From Nitrosomonadales bacterium (GTDB lineage: Bacteria; Pseudomonadota; Gammaproteobacteria; Burkholderiales; Methylophilaceae), in contig JAHEAL010000001.1 of assembly GCA_024642775.1 (NCBI GenBank), forward strand, positions 92,586 to 156,585: DNA of 64,000 bases, given 5' to 3'. The translations under genes and the position numbers were made by a program. Below, piece by piece: positions 1 to 10,361 of the stretch (positions are counted from its first letter, which is position 1; the number at the start of each line of letters is the position of its first letter). The notes beneath the pieces were generated by a model. It saw only the letters and a list, made by a program, of their open reading frames with translations, had not been told where the DNA came from and searched no databases.

Positions 1-725
1 AAGGGTTTATTCGAGTTTCTTTTGACGATCTGGAATCAATAAAGAAAATATCTGAACAAAATAAAAATGTTGTGGCAATTCTAGTTGAGCCCATTCAAGG
101 TGAAGGGGGGGTAAAATTACCCAAGAACCTGAATCATTATTTATCAAGTTTAAGAAGTATTTGTGATGAAAACGATTGGTTGCTGATGTTTGATGAAGTG
201 CAAACAGGCATAGGCAGGACAGGAAAATTGTATGCCCATCAATATGCTGATGCATTACCTGACGTACTAACTTCTGCAAAAGGACTTGGTTCAGGTGTTC
301 CAATTGGCGCAACTCTAGTAGGAAAAAAAATAACAAGCATTATTAAACCCGGTCAACACGGCTCTACCTTTGGAGGAAATCCATTAGCTTGCAAAGCAGG
401 AAACCTTACGTTGGATGTAATTGAGAATGAGAATTTAATGTTGAATGCCACTATTCAAGGAGCAAAAATTTCTCACCAATTAAGAGAAGCTTTAAAAGAC
501 TTTTCAGGTGTCAAAGATGTTAGGCAGCTGGGATTAATGATAGGTATCGAATTATATAAACCTTGTACTGAATTAATGACGATAGCTCTTAAATATAATT
601 TGCTAATAAGTGTAACCGCATCAAGTGTTATAAGAATAGTGCCCCCGCTAATAATTAATGATGAAGAAGCTCAATTTTTAGTACAAAAGTTAAAAGAGTT
701 GGTAACTGATTTTTTGGAAAGTTAA
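1..725 (+). CDS. argD: acetylornithine aminotransferase, 3' part (5' end outside window)
   Basis: PLP-dependent class III aminotransferase of arginine synthesis, converting N-acetylglutamate semialdehyde to N-acetylornithine. The reading frame is open from the window edge (codons from base 3), so only about 240 C-terminal residues are visible. The block VEPIQGEGGV, the FDEVQTGIGRTGK segment and SAKGLGSGVPIGA with the PLP lysine are class III hallmarks, followed by STFGGNPLAC. A GTG at 72 is internal, because conserved sequence continues upstream of it. argF starts 9 bases downstream, which supports an arginine role over the related succinylornithine or GABA aminotransferases. Confidence 0.93.
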   Translation, partial: GFIRVSFDDLESIKKISEQNKNVVAILVEPIQGEGGVKLPKNLNHYLSSLRSICDENDWLLMFDEVQTGIGRTGKLYAHQYADALPDVLTSAKGLGSGVPIGATLVGKKITSIIKPGQHGSTFGGNPLACKAGNLTLDVIENENLMLNATIQGAKISHQLREALKDFSGVKDVRQLGLMIGIELYKPCTELMTIALKYNLLISVTASSVIRIVPPLIINDEEAQFLVQKLKELVTDFLES

Positions 726-734
726 GATAGGAAT

Positions 735-1652
735 ATGAGTATTAAACATTATTTACAATTTAATGATCTTACTAAAGATGAGATTTATTATTTATTTGAT
801 CGAGCTAAATGGATAAAAGATCAATTTAAAAGTTACAAAAAATATTGGCCATTAGAAGACCGCACTCTAGTCATGATTTTTGAAAAAGCAAGCACGAGAA
901 CAAGATTATCTTTTGAATCCGGAATGCAGCAATTAGGCGGGTCAGCAATATACTTAAATACGAAAGATTCACAGCTTGGAAGAGGTGAGCCCGTTGAGGA
1001 TGCGGCACAAGTAATTTCAAGAATGAGTGATGTGGTCATGATCAGGACTTATGATCAGGAAATTATTGAGAGGTTTGCTGAAAACTCCAGAGTTCCAGTT
1101 ATTAATGGTCTAACGAACGAGTACCACCCTTGTCAAATTTTAGCTGATATTTTTACTTATATTGAACACCGCGGACCTATTGAGGGTAAAACCGTTGCGT
1201 GGATTGGCGATTCAAATAATGTCTGTAATACATGGCTTCAAGCTGCAGAATTGTTAAATTTCAACATGCATGTTTCTACTCCTAAAGGATATGAGGTAGA
1301 AATAGAGCGTGCCGGTTTGTATGATGACTCTCATTTTGAGGAATTTGAGAATCCGATGGATGCAGCAAAAGGCGCGCATCTTGTTACAACAGATGTTTGG
1401 ACTAGTATGGGTTATGAAGCTGAGCAAAAAGAAAGAATGATGGATTTTGCAGACTGGCAAGTCGATAGCGACATGATGGATGTTGCAGATAAAAGTGCAT
1501 TATTCATGCATTGTCTCCCTGCTCATAGAGGAGAAGAAGTTACAGCAGAGGTGATTGATGGTAAACATTCAGTTGTATGGGATGAGGCTGAGAATAGACT
1601 TCATGTCCAAAAAGCTTTATTAGAATATCTTTTGGTGGGAGAAGTAAAATAA
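735..1652 (+). CDS. argF: ornithine carbamoyltransferase
   Basis: Cytoplasmic enzyme that joins carbamoyl phosphate and ornithine to citrulline. At 305 aa it has the family's usual length. The carbamoyl-phosphate loop STRTR is at residues 53-57, the segment HPCQILAD follows in the first domain, and the ornithine-site motif HCLP is at about 259-262. The start is the first ATG, with a weak AGG ahead of it. It sits between argD and argG, and its TAA shares one base with the argG ATG (TAATG), which suggests translational coupling within an arg operon. Confidence 0.97.
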   Translation: MSIKHYLQFNDLTKDEIYYLFDRAKWIKDQFKSYKKYWPLEDRTLVMIFEKASTRTRLSFESGMQQLGGSAIYLNTKDSQLGRGEPVEDAAQVISRMSDVVMIRTYDQEIIERFAENSRVPVINGLTNEYHPCQILADIFTYIEHRGPIEGKTVAWIGDSNNVCNTWLQAAELLNFNMHVSTPKGYEVEIERAGLYDDSHFEEFENPMDAAKGAHLVTTDVWTSMGYEAEQKERMMDFADWQVDSDMMDVADKSALFMHCLPAHRGEEVTAEVIDGKHSVVWDEAENRLHVQKALLEYLLVGEVK

Positions 1653-2860
1653 TGAAATCAATTAAAAAAGTTGTTCTTGCTTACTCAGGAGGTTTAGATA
1701 CTTCTGTAATTTTAAAATGGCTTCAAGAAAACTATGGCTGTGAAGTTGTAACCTTTACAGCTGATATTGGTCAGGGTGAAGAAATTGAACCAGCTAGAGA
1801 AAAAGCAAAAAGTGCAGGCCTAAAAGAAATATATATAGAAAATTTAGAAGAAGAATTCGCTAGAGATTATATTTTCCCGATGTTCAGAGCTAATGCTATT
1901 TATGAAGGTGAATATCTTTTAGGCACATCAATTGCGAGACCTCTAATCGCTAAACGCCTAATTGAGATTGCTAAAGAAACAGGTGCGGATGCCATTGCTC
2001 ATGGAGCAACAGGAAAAGGAAATGATCAAGTTCGTTTTGAGTTAAATGCTTATGCGTTAAATCCTGATATTAAAGTTATAGCCCCATGGAGAGAGTGGGA
2101 TTTATTGAGTAGAGAAAAATTATTAAATTTTGCAGAAAAACATAATATTCCAGTTGAGATGAAGCATAAAAAAGGAGGCAGTCCTTACAGTATGGATGCT
2201 AACCTGCTGCATATCTCATACGAAGGAAGACATCTTGAAAACCCAGACAACAGTCCAGAAGACGACATGTGGAGATGGACTAAGTCCCCACAAGAGGCTC
2301 CAGATAAAGTGGAAGAGTTGGCAATATCATTCGAGAACGGTGATCCTGTTGCAATTAACGGAAAAGTAAAAAAACCGCATGAAATTTTTCATGAATTAAA
2401 TGCAATTGGCTCAAGAAATGGAATTGGAAGACTCGATCTGGTTGAAAATCGCTTTGTCGGTATGAAGTCCAGAGGTTGTTACGAAACACCGGGGGGAACA
2501 ATTTTATTGAAGGCGCATAGAGCAATAGAGTCGATTACCCTTGATAGAGAAGTGGCACATCTTAAAGATGAGTTAATGCCGAAATATGCTAAATTAATTT
2601 ATAACGGTTTTTGGTTTGCCCCAGAAAGGGAAGCGCTTCAGACATTGATCGATCATACTCAAAAATATGTGAATGGTGATGTAAGATTATCCTGCTACAA
2701 AGGGTCGATTCAAGTTTTAGGAAGATCAAGTTCAAATTCATTGTTTGATGAGACTATCTCAACGTTTGAAGATGATGCGGGCTCATATAACCAAAAAGAT
2801 GCTGAAGGTTTTATTAAATTAAATGCCTTGAGGTTGAAAATTTTAGGAAAAAATAAATAA
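1652..2860 (+). CDS. argG: argininosuccinate synthase
   Basis: Ligates citrulline and aspartate using ATP, the penultimate step of arginine synthesis. The protein is 402 aa, normal for the short bacterial form. The N-type ATP-pyrophosphatase P-loop AYSGGLDTS is at residues 10-18, and the middle holds the conserved [14 protein letters not shown] stretch. It starts on the last base of the argF stop codon. argH is not in this window. The gene is followed 12 bases later by yajQ, so the arg run appears to continue without a break. Confidence 0.98.
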   Translation: MKSIKKVVLAYSGGLDTSVILKWLQENYGCEVVTFTADIGQGEEIEPAREKAKSAGLKEIYIENLEEEFARDYIFPMFRANAIYEGEYLLGTSIARPLIAKRLIEIAKETGADAIAHGATGKGNDQVRFELNAYALNPDIKVIAPWREWDLLSREKLLNFAEKHNIPVEMKHKKGGSPYSMDANLLHISYEGRHLENPDNSPEDDMWRWTKSPQEAPDKVEELAISFENGDPVAINGKVKKPHEIFHELNAIGSRNGIGRLDLVENRFVGMKSRGCYETPGGTILLKAHRAIESITLDREVAHLKDELMPKYAKLIYNGFWFAPEREALQTLIDHTQKYVNGDVRLSCYKGSIQVLGRSSSNSLFDETISTFEDDAGSYNQKDAEGFIKLNALRLKILGKNK

Positions 2861-2872
2861 GGAACTTTAATT

Positions 2873-3367
2873 ATGCCAAGTTTTGATGTCAGCTCTTCAG
2901 CAGATAAAGTAAATCTAGCTAACGCAATAGACGTTGTTAAAAGACAAATTCAAAATCGTTATGATTTTAAAAATACAAGTGCGGACATTGAGTTTCAAGA
3001 AAAAGATATGTTCATTATTTTATTTGGTGATAATGACTTCCAAATTAATCAAATTAAAGACATATTGTTTCCTGCTTTGGAAAAAAAAGAGCCGGATTCT
3101 ACTAAACGCCTTGATGAAAAAGGGCTGGAGTCAGTCTCAGGAAATAACGTCAAACTGCAAATAAATGTTAAAAATGGAGTTGATACTGAGCTAGCAAAGA
3201 GAATCGTAAAGTTTTTAAAAGACAGTAAATTAAAAGTCCAAGGCTCAATCCAAGGAGATACGGTTAGAGTATCTGGACCAAAAAGGGATGTTCTACAAGA
3301 ATCAATTGCCTTAATTAAGAGTCAAGTTAACGATTATCCTTTAAATTTCGAAAATTTTAGGGATTAA
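2873..3367 (+). CDS. yajQ: YajQ family nucleotide-binding protein
   Basis: Small cytoplasmic protein (164 aa) of the YajQ/UPF0234 family. Some members bind cyclic di-GMP or other nucleotides; the role in this organism is unknown. The start MPSFDVSSSADKVNLANAID and the ending DYPLNFENFRD are typical of the family and show it is complete. An AAGGA-like ribosome site precedes the ATG. It lies between argG and leuC with gaps of 12 and 3 bases, so it is probably co-transcribed with them. No c-di-GMP turnover genes are visible in the window. Confidence 0.92.
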   Translation: MPSFDVSSSADKVNLANAIDVVKRQIQNRYDFKNTSADIEFQEKDMFIILFGDNDFQINQIKDILFPALEKKEPDSTKRLDEKGLESVSGNNVKLQINVKNGVDTELAKRIVKFLKDSKLKVQGSIQGDTVRVSGPKRDVLQESIALIKSQVNDYPLNFENFRD

Positions 3368-3370
3368 TGC

Positions 3371-4774
3371 ATGGCAAAAACATTATTTGAAAAAGTTTTT
3401 GATCAACATGTAGTCTCTCAAAAAAATGATACTTTTCTTGTTTATATTGATAGGCATCTAATACATGAAGTAACTAGTCCACAAGCTTTTGAGGGTCTTA
3501 AGTTATCCAAAAGAAAACTTTGGAGAAAAGAATCTATTGTTGCCGTTCCAGACCATAATGTTCCAACCACAAAAAGAGAAGAGGGTATAGTTGATCCAGT
3601 TTCAAGAACCCAGGTAGAGACGTTAGACAAGAACTGTAAAGAACACTCTTTGCTTCAGTTTGATATGAGAGATCAAAGACAAGGGATTGTTCATGTTATT
3701 GGTCCTGAGCAAGGGCTAACACTTCCTGGTATGACAATTGTATGTGGTGATTCTCATACGAGTACACACGGTGCTTTTGGTTCGCTTGCAATGGGGATTG
3801 GGACATCTGAAGTTGAACATGTGATGGCAACGCAATGTTTAATTTTAAAAAAATTCAAAACATTAAAAGTTGATGTTTCTGGAAAATGTCATCCTTTAGT
3901 AACAGCGAAAGATATTGCTCTTTATATTATTGGACAAATCGGTACTGCCGGGGGAACAGGCTATGCAATTGAATTTACTGGCGAGGCTATTAGAAATTTG
4001 ACAATGGAAGGCCGAATGACTTTATGTAATATGGCTATTGAGGCCGGTGCTAGATCTGGTATGGTTGCGGTTGACCAAACAACAATTGATTATTTAAAAG
4101 ATAAGCCTTTTGCTCCACAAGAAAGTTTATGGGAGCTGGCAGTTGAAAAATGGAAAACATTGCATTCAGATAATGATGCAGTATTTGATAAAGAGATAAA
4201 TTTAATTGCTGAGAATATCGAGCCTCAAGTTACCTGGGGAACTTCGCCTGAGATGGTTGCTGGTATTAGCCAATCCATTCCTGATTCAGAATCAATAAGT
4301 GATAACAGAAAAGGTGATTTCATAAGAGCCCTAAAGTATATGGACTTGAATGAAAAGACAGCTATTGTTGACATTAAGCTTGATAAGATTTTTATAGGCT
4401 CATGCACTAACTCAAGAATAGAAGATCTAAGAGATGCAGCAAAAGTACTAAAAGGAAAAAAAATACATGACTCCATCAAACTTGCTATTGCTGTTCCAGG
4501 TTCTGGAATTGTAAAAAAACAGGCAGAGTTTGAAGGTTTGGATAAAATTTTTATTGATGCTGGCTTCGAATGGCGTGATCCAGGTTGTTCAATGTGTTTG
4601 GCAATGAATGCTGACAGACTTGAGGATGGGGAAAGATGCGCCTCAACATCAAATAGAAACTTTGAGGGTAGACAAGGCAAGGGGGGAAGAACGCACCTAG
4701 TAAGCCCTGCTATGGCCGCAGCTGCATCGATCTATGGTAAATTTATTGACATAAGGAATGAAATTAATGGATAA
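3371..4774 (+). CDS. leuC: 3-isopropylmalate dehydratase large subunit
   Basis: Large subunit of isopropylmalate isomerase, an aconitase-type [4Fe-4S] enzyme of leucine synthesis. It is 467 aa, the usual length. The N-terminal [15 protein letters not shown], the [12 protein letters not shown] motif and the cluster ligands in CTNSR and GCSMCLAMN are all present. The 3' end overlaps leuD by 8 bases if leuD starts at 4767. It works as a heterodimer with LeuD, encoded next. Confidence 0.98.
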   Translation: MAKTLFEKVFDQHVVSQKNDTFLVYIDRHLIHEVTSPQAFEGLKLSKRKLWRKESIVAVPDHNVPTTKREEGIVDPVSRTQVETLDKNCKEHSLLQFDMRDQRQGIVHVIGPEQGLTLPGMTIVCGDSHTSTHGAFGSLAMGIGTSEVEHVMATQCLILKKFKTLKVDVSGKCHPLVTAKDIALYIIGQIGTAGGTGYAIEFTGEAIRNLTMEGRMTLCNMAIEAGARSGMVAVDQTTIDYLKDKPFAPQESLWELAVEKWKTLHSDNDAVFDKEINLIAENIEPQVTWGTSPEMVAGISQSIPDSESISDNRKGDFIRALKYMDLNEKTAIVDIKLDKIFIGSCTNSRIEDLRDAAKVLKGKKIHDSIKLAIAVPGSGIVKKQAEFEGLDKIFIDAGFEWRDPGCSMCLAMNADRLEDGERCASTSNRNFEGRQGKGGRTHLVSPAMAAAASIYGKFIDIRNEING

Positions 4775-5414
4775 ATTTAACACTATAATCAGCAACGCAA
4801 TTCCACTTGATAGATCAAATGTTGATACAGATGCAATAATCCCTAAGCAATTTTTAAAGTCGATTAAAAGATCAGGTTTTGGTCCGAATCTATTTGATGA
4901 ATGGCGCTATCTTGATCATGGTGAGCCCGGGATGGATAATTCAAAAAGAAAAATTAATCCTGATTTTGTTTTAAATAAAATTGAATATACAGATTCTCAA
5001 ATACTGTTAACAAGAGAGAACTTTGGCTGTGGCTCAAGCCGTGAACATGCGCCTTGGGCATTGTTGGACCATGGAATTAAGGTTATTTTGGCAGAGAGTT
5101 TTGCTGATATTTTTTATAACAATTGTTTTAAAAATGGAATTCTTCCAATTTTTCTTAAAAAAAACGAAATCAATAAATTATTTAATTCAATAACAGATAC
5201 ACCAGATTTACAATTACAAATAAATCTTTCGGAACAAAAAATATATCTTGGTGATGATTCATTTACTGATTTTGAAATCGACCCATTTAAAAAACATTGT
5301 CTTTTAAATGGGTTAGATGAAATTGGTTTAACCCTGGAACAGTCACACGAAATTAAAAATTTTGAAATAAGTTATTTCAAAAAAAACCCATGGCTAGTCA
5401 AGCAGAAAGTTTAA
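4767..5414 (+). CDS. leuD: 3-isopropylmalate dehydratase small subunit
   Basis: Small (swivel-domain) subunit of isopropylmalate isomerase, 215 aa. The [12 protein letters not shown] and [13 protein letters not shown] motifs identify it. There are two candidate starts. The ATG at 4758 directly abuts the AAGGA at 4753-4757 and so has no spacer, while the ATG at 4767 has a 9-base spacer and gives the usual N-terminus MDKFNTI. I therefore chose 4767. The ATG then overlaps the leuC stop as ATGGATAA. Confidence 0.95.
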   Translation: MDKFNTIISNAIPLDRSNVDTDAIIPKQFLKSIKRSGFGPNLFDEWRYLDHGEPGMDNSKRKINPDFVLNKIEYTDSQILLTRENFGCGSSREHAPWALLDHGIKVILAESFADIFYNNCFKNGILPIFLKKNEINKLFNSITDTPDLQLQINLSEQKIYLGDDSFTDFEIDPFKKHCLLNGLDEIGLTLEQSHEIKNFEISYFKKNPWLVKQKV

Positions 5415-5421
5415 GTTTTAT

Positions 5422-6486
5422 ATGAATATTTTAGTTTTACCAGGTGATGGCATAGGTCCAGAAATTGTTGATCAAGCTGTTGAAATCATTAAGATTTTGT
5501 CTCCTGATTTTAAATTGAATTATGGTTTAATTGGTGGAGCTGCCTATGATGCCCACAGCGACCCTTTCCCAAGCGATACTCTTGATAAAGCGCTAAGTGC
5601 CGACTCAGTTCTTCTGGGAGCAGTCGGTGATTGGAAATATGACAAATTACCTAGGGATAAGAGACCTGAAAGAGGGTTGTTAAGAATCCGCACAGCATTA
5701 AATCTTTTTGCAAATTTACGTCCAGCAATTCTTTATCCTCAACTTGCTGAAGCTTCAACATTAAAGCCAGAAATCGTTTCTGGACTTGATATTTTAATTG
5801 TTCGTGAGTTAACGGGAGATATATATTTCGGACAACCTAGGGGTATTGAAAAAAATAATCATGGTGAGAGGGAAGGCATCAACACTATGAGATATTCAGA
5901 ATCTGAAATCAGAAGAATTGGGCATGTTGCTTTTAAAATGGCTCAGTTAAGAGGAAAAAAGCTTTGCTCAGTTGATAAAGCGAATGTTTTAGAAGCAACT
6001 GAACTTTGGAGGGAGGTGATGACTGACCTTTCTTCTCACTATCCTGATGTTGATTTATCTCATATGTATGTTGATAATGCAGCCATGCAGTTAATTCGTG
6101 AACCTAAACAGTTTGATGTGATGGTTACGGGAAATATTTTTGGGGATATCTTATCAGATGAGGCGTCAATGTTGACTGGTTCAATCGGAATGTTGCCTTC
6201 AGCATCTCTCGATGAAAATCAAAAAGGATTGTATGAGCCAAGTCATGGATCTGCTCCAGATATTGCGGGTAAAGATATTGCTAATCCAATTGCTACTATT
6301 CTCTCAGTAGCTATGATGTACAAGTACACATTTAATGAAATAAATAAGGCAGAAAAAATTGAAAAAGCTGTAGGTAAGGTTTTAAATGACGGTTATCGCA
6401 CGCTTGATATTATGAGCAAGGGTTGCAAACAAATTGGATGTAAACAGATGGGTGAATTAATTCTTAGGAATATTATTAATGAGTAA
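5422..6486 (+). CDS. leuB: 3-isopropylmalate dehydrogenase
   Basis: NAD-dependent oxidative decarboxylase giving 2-oxoisocaproate, the last pathway-specific step of leucine synthesis. The protein has 354 aa. The N-terminal [11 protein letters not shown], the catalytic [18 protein letters not shown] region and the [14 protein letters not shown] motif match the LeuB family rather than isocitrate dehydrogenase. It overlaps the downstream asd gene by 8 bases (ATGAGTAA), a typical coupling arrangement. leuA is not in this window. Confidence 0.98.
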   Translation: MNILVLPGDGIGPEIVDQAVEIIKILSPDFKLNYGLIGGAAYDAHSDPFPSDTLDKALSADSVLLGAVGDWKYDKLPRDKRPERGLLRIRTALNLFANLRPAILYPQLAEASTLKPEIVSGLDILIVRELTGDIYFGQPRGIEKNNHGEREGINTMRYSESEIRRIGHVAFKMAQLRGKKLCSVDKANVLEATELWREVMTDLSSHYPDVDLSHMYVDNAAMQLIREPKQFDVMVTGNIFGDILSDEASMLTGSIGMLPSASLDENQKGLYEPSHGSAPDIAGKDIANPIATILSVAMMYKYTFNEINKAEKIEKAVGKVLNDGYRTLDIMSKGCKQIGCKQMGELILRNIINE

Positions 6487-7594
6487 ATTTAAAGTTGGCT
6501 TTGTCGGATGGAGAGGGATGGTTGGCTCTGTTCTTATTTCAAGAATGGTTCAAGAAAACGATTTTAAAAACATATCCTCATTTTTCTATACGACATCCCA
6601 GGTGGGAGAAAAATGCCCTTTTAGTTTTTCAGACTGCGATAAGCTCCTGGATGGATATAATTTGGATGAACTAAAGAAGATGGATATTATCCTGACTTGC
6701 CAAGGCTCTGACTATACAAAGAAAGTTTATCTGGATCTCAGAGATTCAGGTTGGAATGGTCATTGGATTGATGCTGCTTCACATCTCCGAATGGAAAATG
6801 ATGCAATCATTATTCTTGATCCAGTTAACAGGGACTTAATCGATTCTTCATTCAAGCAGGGTATAAAAACATGGGTTGGCGGAAACTGTACTGTTTCTTT
6901 AATGCTGTTGGCCATTCACGGACTAGTCAAAGAAAATTTAGTTGAGTGGGTGTCGTCTATGACCTATCAAGCTGCCAGCGGAGCTGGTGCTAACAATATG
7001 AGAGAGCTGTTAGGACAAATGGGATATCTTTACAACTCTGTATCAGATTTGTTGCATGATAAAAATAGCCCAATTTTAGATATTGATGAAAAAGTATCAG
7101 AGTCATTTGAAGGTAAAGATTTTCCAAAATCATATTTTGGAGAAGCTCTTGCAGGAAGCGTCATTCCTTGGATAGACTCTGACTTAGGAAATGGTCAAAG
7201 TAAAGAGGAGTGGAAAGGTCCAAATGAGACACTTAAAATCCTGAACACTAATTACGAACCGTTTAAAGTTGATGGGCTGTGTGTTCGAATTGGTACTATG
7301 CGTTGTCATAGTCAAGCAATTACCATCAAACTAAAAAAAGATTTATCAGAAGAAAATGTCCTACAAAAAATTTCTAATGGTAACGATTGGGTTAAATTAG
7401 TACCAAATGATAGGGAAAATTCTATTCATAATTTATCACCTACAAAAGCCTCTGGAAAGTTAGATATTTTGGTAGGTCGTGTAAGGAAGTTAAATCTAGA
7501 TAATAATATGTTCTCTTTATTTACGGTTGGCGATCAATTATTATGGGGCGCTGCTGAGCCATTGAGAAGAATCTTGAGTATAATAACGAAATGA
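6479..7594 (+). CDS. asd: aspartate-semialdehyde dehydrogenase
   Basis: NADPH-dependent reduction of aspartyl phosphate to the semialdehyde, the branch point for Lys, Met, Thr and diaminopimelate. With 371 aa it belongs to the longer proteobacterial form. The N-terminal [14 protein letters not shown] is the nucleotide-binding turn, and GGNCTVSLM holds the catalytic cysteine. It overlaps leuB by 8 bases upstream and the FimV-like gene by 4 bases (ATGA) downstream. leuB-asd-fimV-truA is a widespread order in beta- and gammaproteobacteria. Confidence 0.98.
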   Translation: MSKFKVGFVGWRGMVGSVLISRMVQENDFKNISSFFYTTSQVGEKCPFSFSDCDKLLDGYNLDELKKMDIILTCQGSDYTKKVYLDLRDSGWNGHWIDAASHLRMENDAIIILDPVNRDLIDSSFKQGIKTWVGGNCTVSLMLLAIHGLVKENLVEWVSSMTYQAASGAGANNMRELLGQMGYLYNSVSDLLHDKNSPILDIDEKVSESFEGKDFPKSYFGEALAGSVIPWIDSDLGNGQSKEEWKGPNETLKILNTNYEPFKVDGLCVRIGTMRCHSQAITIKLKKDLSEENVLQKISNGNDWVKLVPNDRENSIHNLSPTKASGKLDILVGRVRKLNLDNNMFSLFTVGDQLLWGAAEPLRRILSIITK

Positions 7595-8988
7595 AAATCC
7601 ATTTAATAAAATTAATCTTTACCGCTTTCATAGCATTTATGACAATTTCCGTAAATGCTTTTCAGTTGGGAAAAATTACTGTTAATTCTAAGCAAGAGCA
7701 GCCTCTAAATGCGGATATTGAGGTAATTATCACTAAAACTGATGATTTAACTAAAATGGTTCCTTCAATCGCATCTAAAGAAGACTTCGAATCTCAGGGT
7801 ATTGAAAGACTTCCGGTGCATTCCAATATTGATGCAAATTTTGTTAAAAATTCTGAAGGAAAAACCTACCTCAAGCTTAAAAGTAGTAATCCAGTAAAAG
7901 ACCCATTTCTAGATTTACTGATCCAGATTGATTCTGAAAGTGGAAGAAATTATCGTGAATATACGGTTCTATTAGACCCAGCTGATCCGATGGATAAGAT
8001 CATTAACGAAAACTTAGAAAAAGATAAAGAGGCGAAAGAAGCTTCCAAAGAGCCTGCAAAAAAATTAGCTGAAGGTAAATCTGTTGAAATTGAAAAAAAG
8101 CCGATCAAATTAGAGGAAAAAAATCCTAAGCAAGTTGAAGAGCAGGAAATTAAACAAGAGCCTGTAAAAGCTGAAAAAAAAGAATTAAAAGATGAAAAAG
8201 TTAATACGGTTAAATCGACTCCTGGAAAAACTCTGTATCAGATAGGTCGAGAAAATAGTCTTTCGGGGATTACTCTAGAGCAGATGGTAGTGGCTATATT
8301 TTTGAATAATAAAAAAGCATTTGCTGAAGAAAATCTAAATGGATTGAACAAAAACCAGGTCCTTACTATTCCTAACAAAGAATTTTTTGATGACTTCAGT
8401 CATCTAGAGGCTAGAAAAATTTTAAAAGAACAGAATGGTTTGTGGAAAAAATTAAGTCAATCAGCAGACAAACCAAAGGTTGAAGCAAAGCTTGCTGATA
8501 AACCAAAAGTTGAAGCAATATCTGTTGATAAAGCGAAGATTGATGCTGAAAATGAAAAAATAAAAAATTTAGAACGTAAACTTGCTGAGGCTGAAAGAAA
8601 ACTGCAAACGGTTACTGAAAAAAAATTAGATAGCGAAGAAGGTCTTAATATCGAAGATAAACAAGATATTTTAGAATTTGAAGATATTGGATTTTCTAAA
8701 GACATGGAGGAAAATGATGATGTATTTACTTCATCAATAACACCTAATGATGAAATCAAAGAGACAATAATTACAGATAATGAAAAAAAACAAGACAATC
8801 TTTTAATTGTGTTAGTTTTGCTTTTCGTTATCGTTCTTATTGCTGGTATAGCTTTTATTTTAAGCAAAAAGCGTAAGTCATCAAGCGAGTCATTATTTAG
8901 TAATAATGTCACTAATGATTCAGACAATGATGTTATCAATGAGTTTGGTAATAGTAATATTAATGATGAAAATAAAACTAATTTTTAA
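7591..8988 (+). CDS. fimV: FimV-like inner-membrane protein, short form
   Basis: Identified by its place between asd and truA and by an N-terminal FimV domain. A signal peptide covers residues 1-23, followed by FQLGKITVNSKQEQPLNADIEV. Next come a charged Lys/Glu-rich linker and a LysM-like region (GKTLYQIGRE to NQVLTIPN). Three 10-residue near-repeats of DKPKVEA type lie at about 292-318, then a short coiled coil and one membrane segment (LLIVLVLLFVIVLIAGIAFIL). At 465 aa it lacks the long cytoplasmic TPR region of Pseudomonas FimV. FimV proteins act at the cell pole on type IV pili and envelope assembly; the role here is inferred. Overlap with asd is 4 bases. Confidence 0.82.
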   Translation: MKIHLIKLIFTAFIAFMTISVNAFQLGKITVNSKQEQPLNADIEVIITKTDDLTKMVPSIASKEDFESQGIERLPVHSNIDANFVKNSEGKTYLKLKSSNPVKDPFLDLLIQIDSESGRNYREYTVLLDPADPMDKIINENLEKDKEAKEASKEPAKKLAEGKSVEIEKKPIKLEEKNPKQVEEQEIKQEPVKAEKKELKDEKVNTVKSTPGKTLYQIGRENSLSGITLEQMVVAIFLNNKKAFAEENLNGLNKNQVLTIPNKEFFDDFSHLEARKILKEQNGLWKKLSQSADKPKVEAKLADKPKVEAISVDKAKIDAENEKIKNLERKLAEAERKLQTVTEKKLDSEEGLNIEDKQDILEFEDIGFSKDMEENDDVFTSSITPNDEIKETIITDNEKKQDNLLIVLVLLFVIVLIAGIAFILSKKRKSSSESLFSNNVTNDSDNDVINEFGNSNINDENKTNF

Positions 8989-9588
8989 TTGTTTGAATTA
9001 ATCAAATTACTTTCAGTTCTTTTTCTACTTTTTCATGTAAGTAGTTTTCAATTAACAGAAAATATCTTACTGTTTCTGATTTTATTTTCTTTGCTTAGTT
9101 ATTTTAAGTTTGAAATTTTAAAGTTTCTATACAAATTAAAATATTTAATTGTAAGTATTTTTTTGATCTATCCATTATCAATTCCAGGAGAAATAGTTTT
9201 TTCAATTGGAGTAATTCAATTTACTCAGGAAGGTATTTTGATTGGCTTATCCCAGGTAATTAAGCTATTGAATCTTTTTTTTATTGCTAGAATTTATACG
9301 TTAAAAACTAATAACAGTGATGTTATTAATTCAGTAATGTATTTTGTTTATCCTTTAAAATTCATGTCAATTAACGTTAAAAAAATTCACAAAATGATTT
9401 TTCTTTCCTTTGAATATTTTTATCTTTTAAATGAAAGGAATATAAATTTAAAAAAGCCAATATTTACCCTTAGTAGCTTACTGAATGACACAACTAAATT
9501 AAAAGTATCTGTCCCTTCTTTAAAGATTAATTTATTGGGTTACTTTTATATTTCTTTATTTGTTATTTCAATCATAATGTCTTTATGA
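8989..9588 (+). CDS. EcfT/CbiQ-like transmembrane protein (tentative)
   Basis: Hydrophobic 199-aa protein with about five membrane segments. The middle part (EGILIGLSQVIKLLNLFFIARI, then a YPLKFMSINVKKIHKMIFLSFEY stretch) resembles the transmembrane T component of energy-coupling-factor transporters, but the match is by eye and the Ala-Arg-Gly coupling motifs are not clear. The only early start is TTG at 8989, immediately after the fimV TAA and in the same frame; no ATG occurs before about residue 110. There is no Shine-Dalgarno sequence, so reinitiation is likely. It overlaps truA by 4 bases. No ATPase or S component is encoded in the window. Confidence 0.6.
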   Translation: MFELIKLLSVLFLLFHVSSFQLTENILLFLILFSLLSYFKFEILKFLYKLKYLIVSIFLIYPLSIPGEIVFSIGVIQFTQEGILIGLSQVIKLLNLFFIARIYTLKTNNSDVINSVMYFVYPLKFMSINVKKIHKMIFLSFEYFYLLNERNINLKKPIFTLSSLLNDTTKLKVSVPSLKINLLGYFYISLFVISIIMSL

Positions 9589-10361
9589 GATATGCCGCAA
9601 TTGTAGAATATTTAGGTAAAAATTATTCAGGATTTCAAATTCAACCAAATGTTAAGACAATTCAAGGTTGTTTAGAGGATTGTTTATCCAGGATAGCAAA
9701 CGAGTCAATTAAAATAGAAGCTTCTGGTAGGACTGATGCTGGAGTACACGCACTCGGCCAGGTTTTTCACTTTGATACCTTATCGGTAAGATCAATAAAT
9801 TCTTGGGTAAAAGGCACCAATTCATTTTTACCTGATGACATAAAAATACGATGGATTAATGAAGTAGAGCAAGATTTTCATGCAAGGTTTAATGCCCTTA
9901 AGAGAGAATATCAATATTTACTTTATTTAAATAAAACGAAGTCTGCTATTTGGAATGATCTCTCTGGTTGGTATTCAAGTGACTTAAACTTTTCCATTTT
10001 AGATGAAGCACTTTATTTGTTTAAGGGTAAGCATAATTTTAGTAGTTATCGATCCTCAGAGTGCCAATCAAAAAAACCCATCAAAGAAATTTATGAGGCA
10101 TCATATATTCATAAAGATTCTTTTATTCTTTTTAAATTTGTTGCAGATGGATATCTTCATCATCAAATAAGAAATATGATGAGTGTAATATTAGAAGTTG
10201 CTTCTGGAAAAAAAGAAAAGGATTATATCGACTTCTTATTTAAGGTGAAAGACAGAACCAAGGCCTCAAATACTTTTTTACCAAATGGTCTCTATCTTGC
10301 TAACATTGAATATGATAAAAAATTCAAAATACCTTTTTTAAATAATAAAATATTATTATGA
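9585..10361 (+). CDS. truA: tRNA pseudouridine(38-40) synthase
   Basis: Isomerises uridines 38-40 in the anticodon arm of many tRNAs. The protein is 258 aa. The catalytic aspartate lies in the conserved SGRTDAGVHALGQV segment, and HHQIRNMM is near the C-terminus as expected. It starts on the ATGA shared with the stop of the preceding membrane-protein gene and itself ends in ATGA with trpF. The fimV-truA-trpF order is the usual betaproteobacterial one. Confidence 0.97.
   Translation: MRYAAIVEYLGKNYSGFQIQPNVKTIQGCLEDCLSRIANESIKIEASGRTDAGVHALGQVFHFDTLSVRSINSWVKGTNSFLPDDIKIRWINEVEQDFHARFNALKREYQYLLYLNKTKSAIWNDLSGWYSSDLNFSILDEALYLFKGKHNFSSYRSSECQSKKPIKEIYEASYIHKDSFILFKFVADGYLHHQIRNMMSVILEVASGKKEKDYIDFLFKVKDRTKASNTFLPNGLYLANIEYDKKFKIPFLNNKILL

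Noticed and set aside
4225-4680. Long open frame antisense to leuC
   Set aside because: It is the shadow of leuC, with no ribosome site and a Ser/Pro-rich translation. Similar antisense frames over truA-trp, gyrA, pheA, dnaB and radA were dropped for the same reason.
4758-4766. Upstream start of leuD
   Set aside because: The AAGGA site abuts this ATG with no spacer; the ATG at 4767 has a 9-base spacer and a family-like N-terminus.
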